A DNA stretch of 64,000 bases from Planctomycetota bacterium (GTDB taxonomy: Bacteria; Planctomycetota; JAJSAM01; JAJVHW01): positions 1-64,000 of the forward strand of contig JAIOPE010000055.1 of NCBI GenBank assembly GCA_021414065.1, in the 5' to 3' direction. Below are positions 51,361-59,952 of the stretch, piece after piece. Both the position numbers and the translations under genes were made by a program. The notes below the pieces were generated by a model. The model saw only the letters and a program-made list of their open reading frames with translations, was not told where the DNA came from and made no database searches. Position 1 is the first letter of the stretch, and each line of letters starts with the position of its first letter.

Positions 51361-52742
51361 GTTCCAAGAAGGCGACGAGCCGGTCCCCCACCGCGCGGCG
51401 GCTGACGCGGGCCGAGTTCGCGCGGGCGCTTCGACTCGGACTCGGCCGGGCGCGGCTCGACGTGCGGAAGTACGGGATCGCGGGACGTGAGGACCTGCTC
51501 GCGGCGGCGTGTCGGAAGGACCCGCGCGTCATCCGTGAGCTCGAGGACTCGCCCGCGAGCTGGCTCGTCGCACTTGCCCGGGACGGCGGAACACTCGACG
51601 TCGTGCGCGAGGCGGCCATCGCTGCGGCGACGCAGCGGACCCTCGCGGACCAGCACCGCAGTCACGCTGCGGGGATACTCGCCCAGCTCGCGATGGACGG
51701 TGACACGTCCGCGCGGCAGGCGCTGCTCAGGGTGTGGGATTCGGCGGATCACGCGAACTCGCGAGTGGCCCAGCAACTCATCTGGCTGCTCGGAGCTCAA
51801 GGGTGGCGGCGCGTCGTGGATCAGCTCGCGCGGCGGTGGCCCTTGTCGCGCGATTTCGATCTTGGCTGGATCGCGTACGTCGGTCGTAAGCACGTTGGAA
51901 CGCGACGGGCGCTCGCCGCCCTCCCGACCCGCGGGACGCCGAATGCGCTCGCGTTCGCCGCCGTCATGCGAACGGCTATCGTCGAAGAGGGGCGGCGGCG
52001 CACACGATCAGAGGAGCGGGCCGCAGCACCGCGCGACTCCAGTCTCGATCGTCTGGAAGGTCTCGTGCGGAGTCGCCGCCGGTACCCGACGGGAATCAGG
52101 AACTGGGCTGAGCATGCCACACCCGACGACCGCGAGGTCGCGTGGCGCCGCCTGTTCTCCGAGCGCGACACGTCACGTCTGCGGAAGCGACTGTGGGCGA
52201 TGAGCTACGACCGCAACGTCGCCCTGAGCCCGGCGCTGATGCGCCTCACTCGGCATCGAGATCCGCTCGTGCGGATCAACGCGTTCCGGTACTTGGCCGA
52301 GATCACCGACCCGCAAGTTCGTGACTTCGCTCTCCGCGCGCTCCGCCGGAACCCGGCGCAGGCCGTGCGGGACGGCGCGATCCGACTCCTCGAACGGAAC
52401 GGGCGCGACGAAGACGCCGATGCGATCGCGGTCGCGTTCCCGCGGCACGGCGGCCCGGACGTGCTCCACGATTGGGTCCGCGGCGTGTTCTGGGCCGCCG
52501 CTCCGCTGGACGATCGCGTTCCGAGGCGAACCGGTGCCGCGTGGACCGCCCTCCTGCTCCGCGCCTACGAAGCGGCGCCCTGCCGCGAGTGCCGCAACTC
52601 GATCCTCGGAGTGCTCGTCGAACGCGGCGAGGCGCCGGTCGCCCTCCTCCGCGAAGCGCTCTGGGACGCGCAGCATCAGACGCGGTCCGACGCCCGGAGG
52701 GCCCTCGCCGCCCTGCGGGCAGCGCGCCCCGCGAAGCGCTGA
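51357..52742 (+). CDS. HEAT-like repeat protein of unknown function
   Basis: 461 residues from a GTG. It is Arg- and Ala-rich and helical, with HEAT-like units such as RITDPQVRDFALRALRRNP (read ITDPQVRDFALRALRRNP), VRDGAIRLLERNGRDEDADAIAVA and LWDAQHQTRSDARRALAAL. There is no signal peptide. Such scaffolds bind proteins or nucleic acids; the high Arg content would allow nucleic-acid contact. The tight GTGA overlaps upstream make it part of a small operon. Confidence 0.7.
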   Translation: MSSKKATSRSPTARRLTRAEFARALRLGLGRARLDVRKYGIAGREDLLAAACRKDPRVIRELEDSPASWLVALARDGGTLDVVREAAIAAATQRTLADQHRSHAAGILAQLAMDGDTSARQALLRVWDSADHANSRVAQQLIWLLGAQGWRRVVDQLARRWPLSRDFDLGWIAYVGRKHVGTRRALAALPTRGTPNALAFAAVMRTAIVEEGRRRTRSEERAAAPRDSSLDRLEGLVRSRRRYPTGIRNWAEHATPDDREVAWRRLFSERDTSRLRKRLWAMSYDRNVALSPALMRLTRHRDPLVRINAFRYLAEITDPQVRDFALRALRRNPAQAVRDGAIRLLERNGRDEDADAIAVAFPRHGGPDVLHDWVRGVFWAAAPLDDRVPRRTGAAWTALLLRAYEAAPCRECRNSILGVLVERGEAPVALLREALWDAQHQTRSDARRALAALRAARPAKR

Positions 52743-52842
52743 CGGCCGAGGCGCATTCGGGTGTTCGTGACCAGAGCCCCACGCGGGCTCCGGCGAGCCG
52801 TGGAAGATCCCCACACCCGCCGTGGCGTTCTTCGACAGGCCG

Positions 52843-52909
52843 TGGAATCCTTTGTTTCATTGGGTTCCAGACCCGTTCGACGCCGGTTCGGCCGGGTGTC
52901 GTGGAATCC
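52843..52909 (+). promoter_or_regulatory. Candidate enhancer sites (UAS) for the sigma-54 activator
   Basis: TGGAATCC (52843-52850) and GGGTTCCA (52862-52869) form an inverted pair, and TGGAATCC recurs at 52902-52909, roughly 100-165 bases before the sigma-54 promoter, the usual distance for NtrC-type activators. Confidence 0.4.
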
Positions 52910-53006
52910 ATCAACGGTCGGCCGCGCGGCGTCGAGTTCCTCGACGATCGTCACAAATCGATCATCGTCAATGGGTTAGGAGCGGCGGCGCGCGCGGCTG
53001 CGAACA

Positions 53007-53021
53007 TGGCCCGGCGGTTGC
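53007..53021 (+). promoter_or_regulatory. Sigma-54 (RpoN) promoter of the redox operon
   Basis: TGGCCC-N5-TTGC matches the -24/-12 consensus TGGCAC-N5-TTGC with one change and exact spacing. Transcription would start near 53033, and an AAAGGAGG ribosome site follows at 53037-53044 before the ATG at 53049. The operon's last gene encodes a sigma-54 activator. Confidence 0.75.
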
Positions 53022-53048
53022 GTTAGGAGAGGCAGAAAGGAGGGCTCC

Positions 53049-53747
53049 ATGACAGTCCTCTTGGTGCTAGCGCTCTTCGTGGTCTTCATGAGCATCGACT
53101 GGGTGCTCGAACGTCGGCGGGCGGGTCGCCCGGCCGTGGTCGCGATCCCTGCGGAGATGAGGATGCCTGCGATGGTCGCGGCAACCGCGGGCGCGGAACC
53201 GGTCTTCGTTGCGGGGTACGAGCTGCCCGACGGGCTGCACTACCACCGCGGTCACACCTGGGCGCGCGTGGTCGCGCCGGACGTCGTTGCGATCGGTGTC
53301 GATGACTTCGCGCGCCGCCTCACGGGTCGCGCGGACGCCGTGAAGGTGCCGGAGGTCGGCACGGTTCTGCGGCAGGGTGCGCGGAGCTTCAGCTTCGCCC
53401 ACGACGGCCGGACGGCCGAGCTGGTCTCCCCGGTCGCGGGCGAGATCGTCGAGGTGAACGCGGCGCTCGAGAAGCAGCCGTCTCTCGCCACCGACGACCC
53501 CTACGGCCGCGGATGGATCTGCAAGGTCCGGTCCTCCGAGCTCGCGACGAACCTCCGGAACCTGCTCTCGGGCAACCTCGCCCGCCGCTGGACGGAAGAC
53601 GCCCGCGAACAGCTCGAACTGCGCCTGATGGCGCTCTCCGGTTCGGTCCTCCAGGACGGCGGCGAGCCGGCCCCGGACTTCGCGGACCACCTGAAGCCCG
53701 AAGAGTGGAAGTCACTCAGCGTGAACTTCCTCCTGGGCGAAGAGTAA
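53049..53747 (+). CDS. GcvH-like membrane protein lacking the lipoyl lysine
   Basis: 232 residues with one N-terminal transmembrane helix (about 3-20). Residues about 65-165 match the lipoyl-carrier H-protein fold: YHRGHTWARV, IGVDDFARRLTG, SPVAGEIVEVN and DPYGRGWICKV. The lysine normally lipoylated lies in a motif such as ESVKA-SD; here the equivalent stretch is DGRTAELVSP with no Lys, so it is not a normal glycine-cleavage carrier. No glycine-cleavage genes are near. GcvH-like proteins occur beside Fe-S/NrfD complexes in several bacteria; I infer a structural or redox-partner role at the membrane. Confidence 0.8.
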   Translation: MTVLLVLALFVVFMSIDWVLERRRAGRPAVVAIPAEMRMPAMVAATAGAEPVFVAGYELPDGLHYHRGHTWARVVAPDVVAIGVDDFARRLTGRADAVKVPEVGTVLRQGARSFSFAHDGRTAELVSPVAGEIVEVNAALEKQPSLATDDPYGRGWICKVRSSELATNLRNLLSGNLARRWTEDAREQLELRLMALSGSVLQDGGEPAPDFADHLKPEEWKSLSVNFLLGEE

Positions 53748-53766
53748 GGACGAACGGGAGGCCACC

Positions 53767-54588
53767 ATGGACACGATCCCCACTGCCAAGTCTCGGGCGA
53801 TCCTCTTCGACATGGTGCGGTGCACCGGCTGCCGGGGCTGCATCAACGCCTGCTTGAAGACGCACGACTTCAAGGGCGAAGCGAAGGACACGACCGAGCT
53901 CTCCGCGACCGCGTACACCGCGATGCGCACCGAGGGCGAGTTCAACGTGCGGCAGATGTGCCGGCACTGCGTGACGCCTTCCTGCGCCAGCGTGTGCCCG
54001 GTCGGCGCTCTCCACAAGACGGACCTCGGGCCCGTCGTGTACGACGAGAGCAAGTGCATCGGCTGCCGGTACTGCATGGTGGCCTGCCCGTTCAACGTCC
54101 CCCGCTACGAGTGGAACAGCCCGGTCCCCGCCGTTCGCAAGTGCGACATGTGCATCGACCGCCTGAAGGAAGGCAAGCCGACGGCGTGCGCCGAGGCGTG
54201 CCGCTTCGGCGCGACGGTGTGCGGAACGCGCGAGGAGCTCGTCGCGGAAGCGCGCAAGCGGATCGCCGAAGACCCGGACATGTACTACGACCACATCTAC
54301 GGCGAGAAGGAGCTCGGCGGGACGAACGTCATGTTCATCACGCCGCAGCCGATCGAGTCGCTCGGATACAAGGCCAAGCTCGGCGAGACGCCGCTGCCGA
54401 ACCTGACCTGGAACGTCCTCGAGAAGCTGCCGGGCGTGGTGGTCGTCGGAGGCGCGGCGCTCTCCGCGTTCTGGTGGATCACGAACCGGCGCGACGAAGT
54501 GTCTGCGGCGCACGCGGCCGCGAAGCACGACGCGACGAACGGCGGGACGCACAAGGCGTCCGGGGAGAACGACCATGACCGCGCTTGA
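53767..54588 (+). CDS. HybA-like 4Fe-4S ferredoxin with C-terminal membrane helix
   Basis: 273 residues. Four cysteine groups are visible: CTGCRGCINAC, CRHCVTPSCASVCPVGAL, CIGCRYCMVACPF and CDMCIDRLKEGKPTACAEACR, as in the HybA/DsrO/HmcB electron-transfer family with four [4Fe-4S] clusters. A C-terminal helix (VVVVGGAALSAFWWI) should anchor it. No twin-arginine signal is seen, so it may face the cytoplasm. It overlaps the NrfD gene by 14 bases, and the two would form an electron-transfer module. Confidence 0.92.
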   Translation: MDTIPTAKSRAILFDMVRCTGCRGCINACLKTHDFKGEAKDTTELSATAYTAMRTEGEFNVRQMCRHCVTPSCASVCPVGALHKTDLGPVVYDESKCIGCRYCMVACPFNVPRYEWNSPVPAVRKCDMCIDRLKEGKPTACAEACRFGATVCGTREELVAEARKRIAEDPDMYYDHIYGEKELGGTNVMFITPQPIESLGYKAKLGETPLPNLTWNVLEKLPGVVVVGGAALSAFWWITNRRDEVSAAHAAAKHDATNGGTHKASGENDHDRA

Positions 54589-55810
54589 ACGACCGCGCAT
54601 GTCCTTCTGGAAAGCAGTGTTCCTGGCCATCGTGGCCGTGGGCCTCGTGCTCTGCTACGTGCGGTTCACGAAGGGCCTCGGCGCGGTGACGAACCTCTCC
54701 GACAAGTTCCCGTGGGGCCTCTGGGTCGGCTTCGACCTGCTCTGCGGCGTCGGCCTCGCGGCCGGCGGGTTCGTCATCACCGCCACCGTCTACATCTTCC
54801 ACATCGAACGCCTGCGGCCGGTCGTCCGGGCCACGATCCTGACGGCCTTCCTCGGGTACATCCTGGTGGTGAGTGCGCTGATGTTCGACATCGGCCGCCC
54901 CTGGGCGATGTGGCACCCGCTGGTCATGTGGAACCCGCACTCCGTGATGTTCGAGGTCTCCTGGTGCGTGACGCTCTACACGACGGTCCTCTTCCTCGAG
55001 TTCTCCGGGATGATCTTCGAGAAGCTGAAGTGGCCCCGGGCGATGAAGGTGCAGCACGCGATCACGCTGCCGTGCGTCGTGGCGGGCGTGCTGCTCTCCA
55101 CGCTTCACCAGTCTTCCCTCGGCACGGTCTACCTGATCGTCCCGGGCAAGCTCCACGCGCTCTGGTACACGCAGACGCTTCCGATCCTCTTCTGGATCTC
55201 CTCCGTCGCGGCCGGCCTCGCGATGCTGATCTTCGAGTCCCGTCTCTCCTCCAAGGCGTTCGGCCGCCAACTCGAGATGCCGATCCTCTCCGAGGCCGGG
55301 CGCGTGCTCGCCGCGGTGCTCGGCGTCTACGGCGCGCTCCGGGTCTACGACCTCGGCACGCGCGGGATGTTCGGCCAGGCCCTCGACTTCTCTTACGAGT
55401 CCCGCATGTTCCTCCTGGAGTTCGTCGGCGGACTGCTCGTTCCCTTCGTGATGCTGCTCTTCCCGAAGGTCCGCGCGAACGCGAAGTGGCTCTACGGCGC
55501 AGCGGTCCTCACGATCCTCGGGTTCGTCACGAACCGCCTGAACGTGAGCATCACCGGCTTCGAGGGAGCCCAGGGCGGAACGTATCTTCCGTCGGTCAGC
55601 GAGACACTGATCACGGTCTTCTTCGTAGCTCTCGGCTTCGGCGCCTTCGCCCTCGGGGTGCGCCACCTGAACATCTACCCTGAGAACGAAGAGAAGCACG
55701 GCGCCGGAACGAAGACCGCGAAGCCAGAGGTTGGCTCTGCGATCGAAGCAACGGCGGCCGCTCCTGTCGTCCGCGAGATGGCCACGGCGGTGCGCATCCC
55801 GACCGCCTGA
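54575..55810 (+). CDS. NrfD/HybB-type quinone-interacting membrane subunit
   Basis: 411 residues, nearly all in transmembrane helices (about ten), with motifs of the NrfD/PsrC/HybB family (FPWGLWVGFDLLCGVGLAAG, DIGRPWAMWHP). It exchanges electrons between the quinone pool and the adjacent Fe-S protein. No hydrogenase, nitrite or polysulphide reductase catalytic subunit is present in the window, so the partner is unknown. Confidence 0.92.
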   Translation: MTALERPRMSFWKAVFLAIVAVGLVLCYVRFTKGLGAVTNLSDKFPWGLWVGFDLLCGVGLAAGGFVITATVYIFHIERLRPVVRATILTAFLGYILVVSALMFDIGRPWAMWHPLVMWNPHSVMFEVSWCVTLYTTVLFLEFSGMIFEKLKWPRAMKVQHAITLPCVVAGVLLSTLHQSSLGTVYLIVPGKLHALWYTQTLPILFWISSVAAGLAMLIFESRLSSKAFGRQLEMPILSEAGRVLAAVLGVYGALRVYDLGTRGMFGQALDFSYESRMFLLEFVGGLLVPFVMLLFPKVRANAKWLYGAAVLTILGFVTNRLNVSITGFEGAQGGTYLPSVSETLITVFFVALGFGAFALGVRHLNIYPENEEKHGAGTKTAKPEVGSAIEATAAAPVVREMATAVRIPTA

Positions 55811-55844
55811 GCAACCTCGTCCATCGTCCGATCGAACGTGTGAT

Positions 55845-57599
55845 GTGAACCAACCCGTCGTACCAGCGGAACGCGACCGCCCCTCCCTCCGGGACCGGCT
55901 CGCGTTCCGCTTCGCGTTGGCGCTCTGCCTCGGCGCCACGGTGATCCTGGCGGCGGCCGGACTCTGGAACGTGTCGCTCCAGCGACGGCACATGACCGAC
56001 CTCGTCCGGTCGAGCGCGGACCGCACCGGCGACATCATCCTTCGGTCGCTCCGCACCGCCATGCTCGACAACGCGCCCGACGAGGTGAACCGCATCCTCG
56101 AGACCGTCGGCGCCCAGCGCGGCATCGACCGCATCCGCATCTTCGACAAGCAGGGCCGCATCCAGAAGTCCACGCGAGAGAACGAGGTCGGTCACCTCGT
56201 GGACAAGCAGGCGGAGCAGTGCTTCGTCTGCCACCAAGCCGGACAGCCCATCGAGCGCCTCGAAGGCATGGACCGCGTGCGCATCTTCCGCGACGCCGAC
56301 CAGCACCGGATCCTCAGCGTGATCGTGCCGGTCAGGAACGAAGCCGACTGTTCGTCGGCGATCTGCCACGCGCACCCGAAGGGACAGTCGGTCCTCGGCG
56401 TGCTCGACGTGCAACTCTCGCTCGATGCCGTGGACGAGCGGATCTCCTCGTCGGAGCGGCAACTCGCGCTCGGACACATCACGTCGGTCGCCGCGGTGGT
56501 GCTGCTCGCCGGCTTCCTCGTGTGGCGGATGGTGATCCGCCCCGTGCGGCTCCTCGCAACGGCGAGCACGCTCGTGGCGAAGGGCGACATGACGACCCGC
56601 GTGGCGGTCACGTCGAAGGACGAGATCGGCCGAGCCACCAGCGCGTGGAACGACATGGTCTTGGAGCTGTCGAAGGCACGCACCGAGCTGGAGACGTGGA
56701 GCAAGACGCTGGAAGCCCGCGTCGAGCAGGCCAAGGGCGAGTTGGAGACGGCGCACAAGAGCGTGCTCCTCAGCGAGAAGATGGCGTCGCTCGGCAAGCT
56801 CTCGGCCGTCGTCGCCCACGAGCTGAACAACCCGCTCGCGGGGATCGCCACGTACGCGAAGCTCTTGAAGAAGCAGGCCGAGAAGCGCGCCGGCGACCCG
56901 CCGTCCGAGACCGATGCGGCCACGATCCGCGCGCTCGACCTCGTGGAGACCGAGGCGCTTCGATGCGGCGGGATCGTCCGCAATCTGCTCGTCTTCAGCC
57001 GCACGCCCGGCAGTCGCTTCGCCGACGAAGACGTCGCCCCGTTGCTCGAGCGCTGCGCGCTCCTCGTCCATCACCAGGCGCAGTTGCTGGACGTCGATGT
57101 CGCGGTCGAGATCGAACCAGGCCTGCCGCGCGCGTCCTGCGACGCCTCGCAGGTGCAGCAGATGGTCCTCGCGCTCACGATGAACGCGCTCGAAGCGATG
57201 CCCGACGGCGGGCGCGTCGTGCTCCGCGCGGCGGCGGATCCGGTCGGCACATCGCTGCGCATCCAGGTCGCCGACACCGGCTCGGGCATCGCCGAGGCGG
57301 ATCTGCCGCACGTGTTCGAGCCGTTCTTCACGACCAAGCAGGACGGCAAGGGCGTCGGACTCGGCCTCGCGGTCGTGTACGGAATCGTCCAGCGACACGG
57401 CGGTCGGATCGACATCGAGTCGAAGGTGGGCATCGGGACGACGTTCACCGTGCTCCTGCCGCTCAAGCGCCCGGATGTCGCTGCCGCAGACGTCCCGGCG
57501 GTGAATGCCCCGCCAGTAAGTGCCCCGCCAGTGAGTGCCCCGGCGGTGAGTGCCCCGGCGGTGAATGTCCCGGCAGTCGAACGAGGAGGTGACGCGTGA
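55845..57599 (+). CDS. Membrane histidine kinase with c-type haem sensor domain
   Basis: 584 residues from a GTG. Two transmembrane helices flank a periplasmic domain (about 45-200) with a haem-attachment motif CxxCH (C126-C129-H130, QCFVCHQAGQP) and a second Cys pair as CxxxxCH (C169-C174-H175). A HAMP domain, coiled coil and histidine kinase core follow (His in VVAHELNNPLAGIATYAKLL, quoted as AHELNNPLAGI; GKGVGLGLAVVYGIV in the ATPase). The tail has five-residue repeats (PxVSAPxVSAP). It is coupled to the response regulator (GTGA). It should sense redox state or a diatomic gas at the haem and control the sigma-54 promoter of this operon. Confidence 0.9.
   Translation: MNQPVVPAERDRPSLRDRLAFRFALALCLGATVILAAAGLWNVSLQRRHMTDLVRSSADRTGDIILRSLRTAMLDNAPDEVNRILETVGAQRGIDRIRIFDKQGRIQKSTRENEVGHLVDKQAEQCFVCHQAGQPIERLEGMDRVRIFRDADQHRILSVIVPVRNEADCSSAICHAHPKGQSVLGVLDVQLSLDAVDERISSSERQLALGHITSVAAVVLLAGFLVWRMVIRPVRLLATASTLVAKGDMTTRVAVTSKDEIGRATSAWNDMVLELSKARTELETWSKTLEARVEQAKGELETAHKSVLLSEKMASLGKLSAVVAHELNNPLAGIATYAKLLKKQAEKRAGDPPSETDAATIRALDLVETEALRCGGIVRNLLVFSRTPGSRFADEDVAPLLERCALLVHHQAQLLDVDVAVEIEPGLPRASCDASQVQQMVLALTMNALEAMPDGGRVVLRAAADPVGTSLRIQVADTGSGIAEADLPHVFEPFFTTKQDGKGVGLGLAVVYGIVQRHGGRIDIESKVGIGTTFTVLLPLKRPDVAAADVPAVNAPPVSAPPVSAPAVSAPAVNVPAVERGGDA
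57495..57579 (+). repeat. 15-bp coding tandem repeat in the kinase tail
   Basis: Five copies of a 15-base unit (CCGGCGGTGAATGCC-like) plus a partial one encode P-A/P-V-N/S-A units at the end of the sensor kinase. Confidence 0.85.
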
Positions 57600-58957
57600 C
57601 CGCGGCCGAACCCTTCCGAATCCTGGTCGTGGACGACGAGACGATCGTGCGCGAGTCGCTGGGCGGCTGGTTCCGCGAGGACGGCTGCAAGGTGGACTGC
57701 GTGCCGTCGTCCCGCGAGGCCCTGCGACTCGTCGCCGAGAACCGGTACGACCTCGCTCTCCTCGACGTGAAGATGCCCGGAATGGACGGCCTGGAACTCC
57801 AGGCCCGCCTCGCCGAGGCCGCGCCGGACCTCACGATCATCATCATGACGGCGTATGCGTCGGTGGACACCGCGGTGCGCGCGTTGAAACAAGGCGCGTA
57901 CGACTACATCGTCAAGCCGTTCGACCCGGACGACCTGTCGCACCTCGTCCGCAGGGCGCAGGAACACCGGTCGCTCCGCTCCGAGAACCGCCGCCTCCGC
58001 GAGAGCCTCGAAGCGGTCGCCACGCCCGAGAGCATCGTCGGGACGTCGCCGCAGATGCGACGCGTGCAGGAACTCATCGCGTCGGTCGCGCCGACCGACG
58101 CCACCGTGCTCGTCACGGGCAAGTCGGGCACCGGGAAGGAACTCGTCGCGAAGGCCATCCACGCGGGATCGCCGCGGCGGCTGAACGCGCTCGTCACGGT
58201 GCACTGCGGGGCCCTCGCCGAGGGCGTACTCGAGAGTGAACTGTTCGGCCACGAGAAGGGTGCGTTCACCGGCGCCGCGTACCACCACAAGGGCAAGTTC
58301 GAGCAGGCCGACGGGGGCACCATCTTCCTCGACGAGATCGGCGAAGTGAGCCCGCGGGTGCAGGTCGAGTTGCTGCGCGTGCTGGAGGAGAAGACCGTCA
58401 CGCGCGTCGGCGGGAAGCAGCCGGTGCCGACCGATTTCCGCGTCGTCGCGGCGACGAATCGCGACCTCGAGTCGATGGTGAAGGAAGGGAAGTTCCGCGA
58501 GGACCTCTGGTGGCGGCTCAACGTCGTCACGATCCTCATCCCGCCGCTCTCCGACCGTCCGGACGACATCGAACCGCTCGCGCGGCACTTCCTCGACCGC
58601 TTCGCGCGCCAGATGAACCTGAAGGACGTGAGCTTCTCGCCCGAGGCCATCGTCGCGCTGAAGGCGCACCCGTGGCCGGGGAACGTGCGCGAGTTGCAGA
58701 ACGCGATCGAGCGCGCCGTGGTGCTCGGCAAACCGCCGGTGATCCGCATGGATGACCTCCCGTTCTCCGTGACGCACGGCGGCGCGCCGCGCATCACCGG
58801 GAGGAAGCTCGAAGACGTCGAGCGCGGGCACATCGCGGCCGTGCTCTCCGAGACGAACTGGAACATCACCCGCGCAGCCGACGTGCTCGGCGTCGATCGC
58901 GGCACGCTCTACAACAAGATCCAGCGGTACAAGCTCGAGCGTCCGGCCTCGGTGTAG
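57596..58957 (+). CDS. Sigma-54-dependent response regulator (NtrC family)
   Basis: 453 residues from a GTG overlapping the kinase stop. A receiver domain has the phospho-Asp in LLDVKMPGMDGLELQ and the late Lys in YIVKPFDPDDL. The AAA+ domain shows Walker A GKSGTGKELVAKAIH, the sigma-54-contact GAFTGA loop and LLDEIGE-like FLDEIGEVSP, then a Fis-type helix-turn-helix (NWNITRAADVLGVDRGTLYNKI). This is the activator expected for the promoter at 53007. Confidence 0.96.
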   Translation: MTAAEPFRILVVDDETIVRESLGGWFREDGCKVDCVPSSREALRLVAENRYDLALLDVKMPGMDGLELQARLAEAAPDLTIIIMTAYASVDTAVRALKQGAYDYIVKPFDPDDLSHLVRRAQEHRSLRSENRRLRESLEAVATPESIVGTSPQMRRVQELIASVAPTDATVLVTGKSGTGKELVAKAIHAGSPRRLNALVTVHCGALAEGVLESELFGHEKGAFTGAAYHHKGKFEQADGGTIFLDEIGEVSPRVQVELLRVLEEKTVTRVGGKQPVPTDFRVVAATNRDLESMVKEGKFREDLWWRLNVVTILIPPLSDRPDDIEPLARHFLDRFARQMNLKDVSFSPEAIVALKAHPWPGNVRELQNAIERAVVLGKPPVIRMDDLPFSVTHGGAPRITGRKLEDVERGHIAAVLSETNWNITRAADVLGVDRGTLYNKIQRYKLERPASV

Positions 58958-58968
58958 GCTTGGCCGCA

Positions 58969-59553
58969 ATGTCGCCATCGGCGCTGTCACCATCGGCGCT
59001 GGCCTTCCGCGCCGTCGGCGCGATCGCGCAACCGTTGCTCCGCGACGTCGTGACCCGCGTGAGCCGCATGGTCGGTCTGCCATGCCGCGCGCTCGCTTTG
59101 GACGACGAAGTCCGGACCGCGAGCGTCGTCGGTCGCAAGCAGTGGGACGCCGACCGGTTGCTCGCGGAGTTGGAGATGCGCGCCGAAGCGCTCGCCGTGC
59201 CGCCGATCGGTGCGCCGGGCACCGTGCTCGTCGGCCTCGCTGCGGAGGACATGGGCAACGCGATCTTCACGCACTTCTTCGGACGAGCGCGCATCGGCGG
59301 CGGCGCGGTGGTCGTGTCCGTCGCGCGCCTCTCGCCGACGTTCTACGGAATGCCGGACGACCCCGACCTGACGGCGCGTCGCGCGTCGCTCGAGGTGCTG
59401 CACGAACTCGCGCACGTGGCGGGCCTGCGACACTGCACGCTGCCGAACTGCCTCATGCGACTCGCGCACAACGTCGAGGCGATCGACCTCCGCGGGGGCG
59501 CGTTCTGCGCGGAGTGCGCGTCGCGGTTGCCGCGGCACTTCCTCGCGGGGTGA
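58969..59553 (+). CDS. amzA: Archaemetzincin-like zinc metalloprotease
   Basis: 194 residues from the ATG; an upstream TTG in frame is an alternative start. The active site HELAHVAGLRHCTLPNCLM matches HExxHxxGxxHCx4CxM, and a CxxC follows (FCAEC), giving the archaemetzincin signature. These are zinc peptidases found in archaea, some bacteria and vertebrates; their substrates are mostly unknown. It lies downstream of the redox operon but is not clearly part of it. Confidence 0.88.
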   Translation: MSPSALSPSALAFRAVGAIAQPLLRDVVTRVSRMVGLPCRALALDDEVRTASVVGRKQWDADRLLAELEMRAEALAVPPIGAPGTVLVGLAAEDMGNAIFTHFFGRARIGGGAVVVSVARLSPTFYGMPDDPDLTARRASLEVLHELAHVAGLRHCTLPNCLMRLAHNVEAIDLRGGAFCAECASRLPRHFLAG

Positions 59554-59570
59554 TGGTTGCGAAGGGAACA

Positions 59571-59610
59571 CCCCCCGGGGGGGGGGGGGGGGGCTCCCCC
59601 CCCGAGGGGG
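59571..59610. repeat. Homopolymer C/G tract with 17 consecutive Gs
   Basis: A C6-G17 run followed by CT, C8, GA and G5 lies just after the protease gene. It could fold as a hairpin or G-quadruplex, or reflect a sequencing/assembly problem in a long G run. Confidence 0.7.
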
Positions 59611-59618
59611 CCGTGCGT

Positions 59619-59700
59619 CCGACGAGCGCCGCGTCGCCACGAGATGCCACCGCCGGCTGAAAGCCGGTACTCCAAACGAGGGCACGACGTCGCCGAGGTT
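59619..59700 (+). repeat. REP-like repeat, distant copy C
   Basis: It repeats CCGACGAGCGCCG, GTCGCCACGAGATGCC, a CCGGC...GCCGG hairpin and ACTCCAAACGA with GGGCACGAC, as at 30092-30156 and 30272-30330. Nothing further was recognised in the rest of this gap, 59701-59952, apart from a weak tRNA-like T-loop at about 59790-59815. Confidence 0.75.
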
Positions 59701-59952
59701 GCGACGTCGGCGGGGCCGGGCCCGGGAAGGAGTGGCCGGCGAAGCCGTGCATGGAGAGAGCGCGAAAGCGCGAACGAACATGGCCGACGGGAGACCGGAT
59801 TTGAACTGCGCGGAGCGCGGAGCGCGAGCACAGTAGCCGAGCGCCGACGACGTGGATCTGGTGGGCGAGGTCGCCGCGATGGCAACCAGCGAAGCGGTGA
59901 AAAGCCAGCAAAGGCCCACCACACGGAGCCGACGGCGAAGCCGCCGGCGAAG

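Noticed and set aside
53767-55810. HybA/HybB identity implying a Ni-Fe hydrogenase
   Set aside because: No large or small hydrogenase subunit is encoded in the window; the NrfD/HybB family is shared by many complexes.
59790-59815. T-loop-like GTTCAAATCC on the minus strand, as in a tRNA
   Set aside because: The flanking five bases do not pair and no other arms are found, so it is at most a relic.
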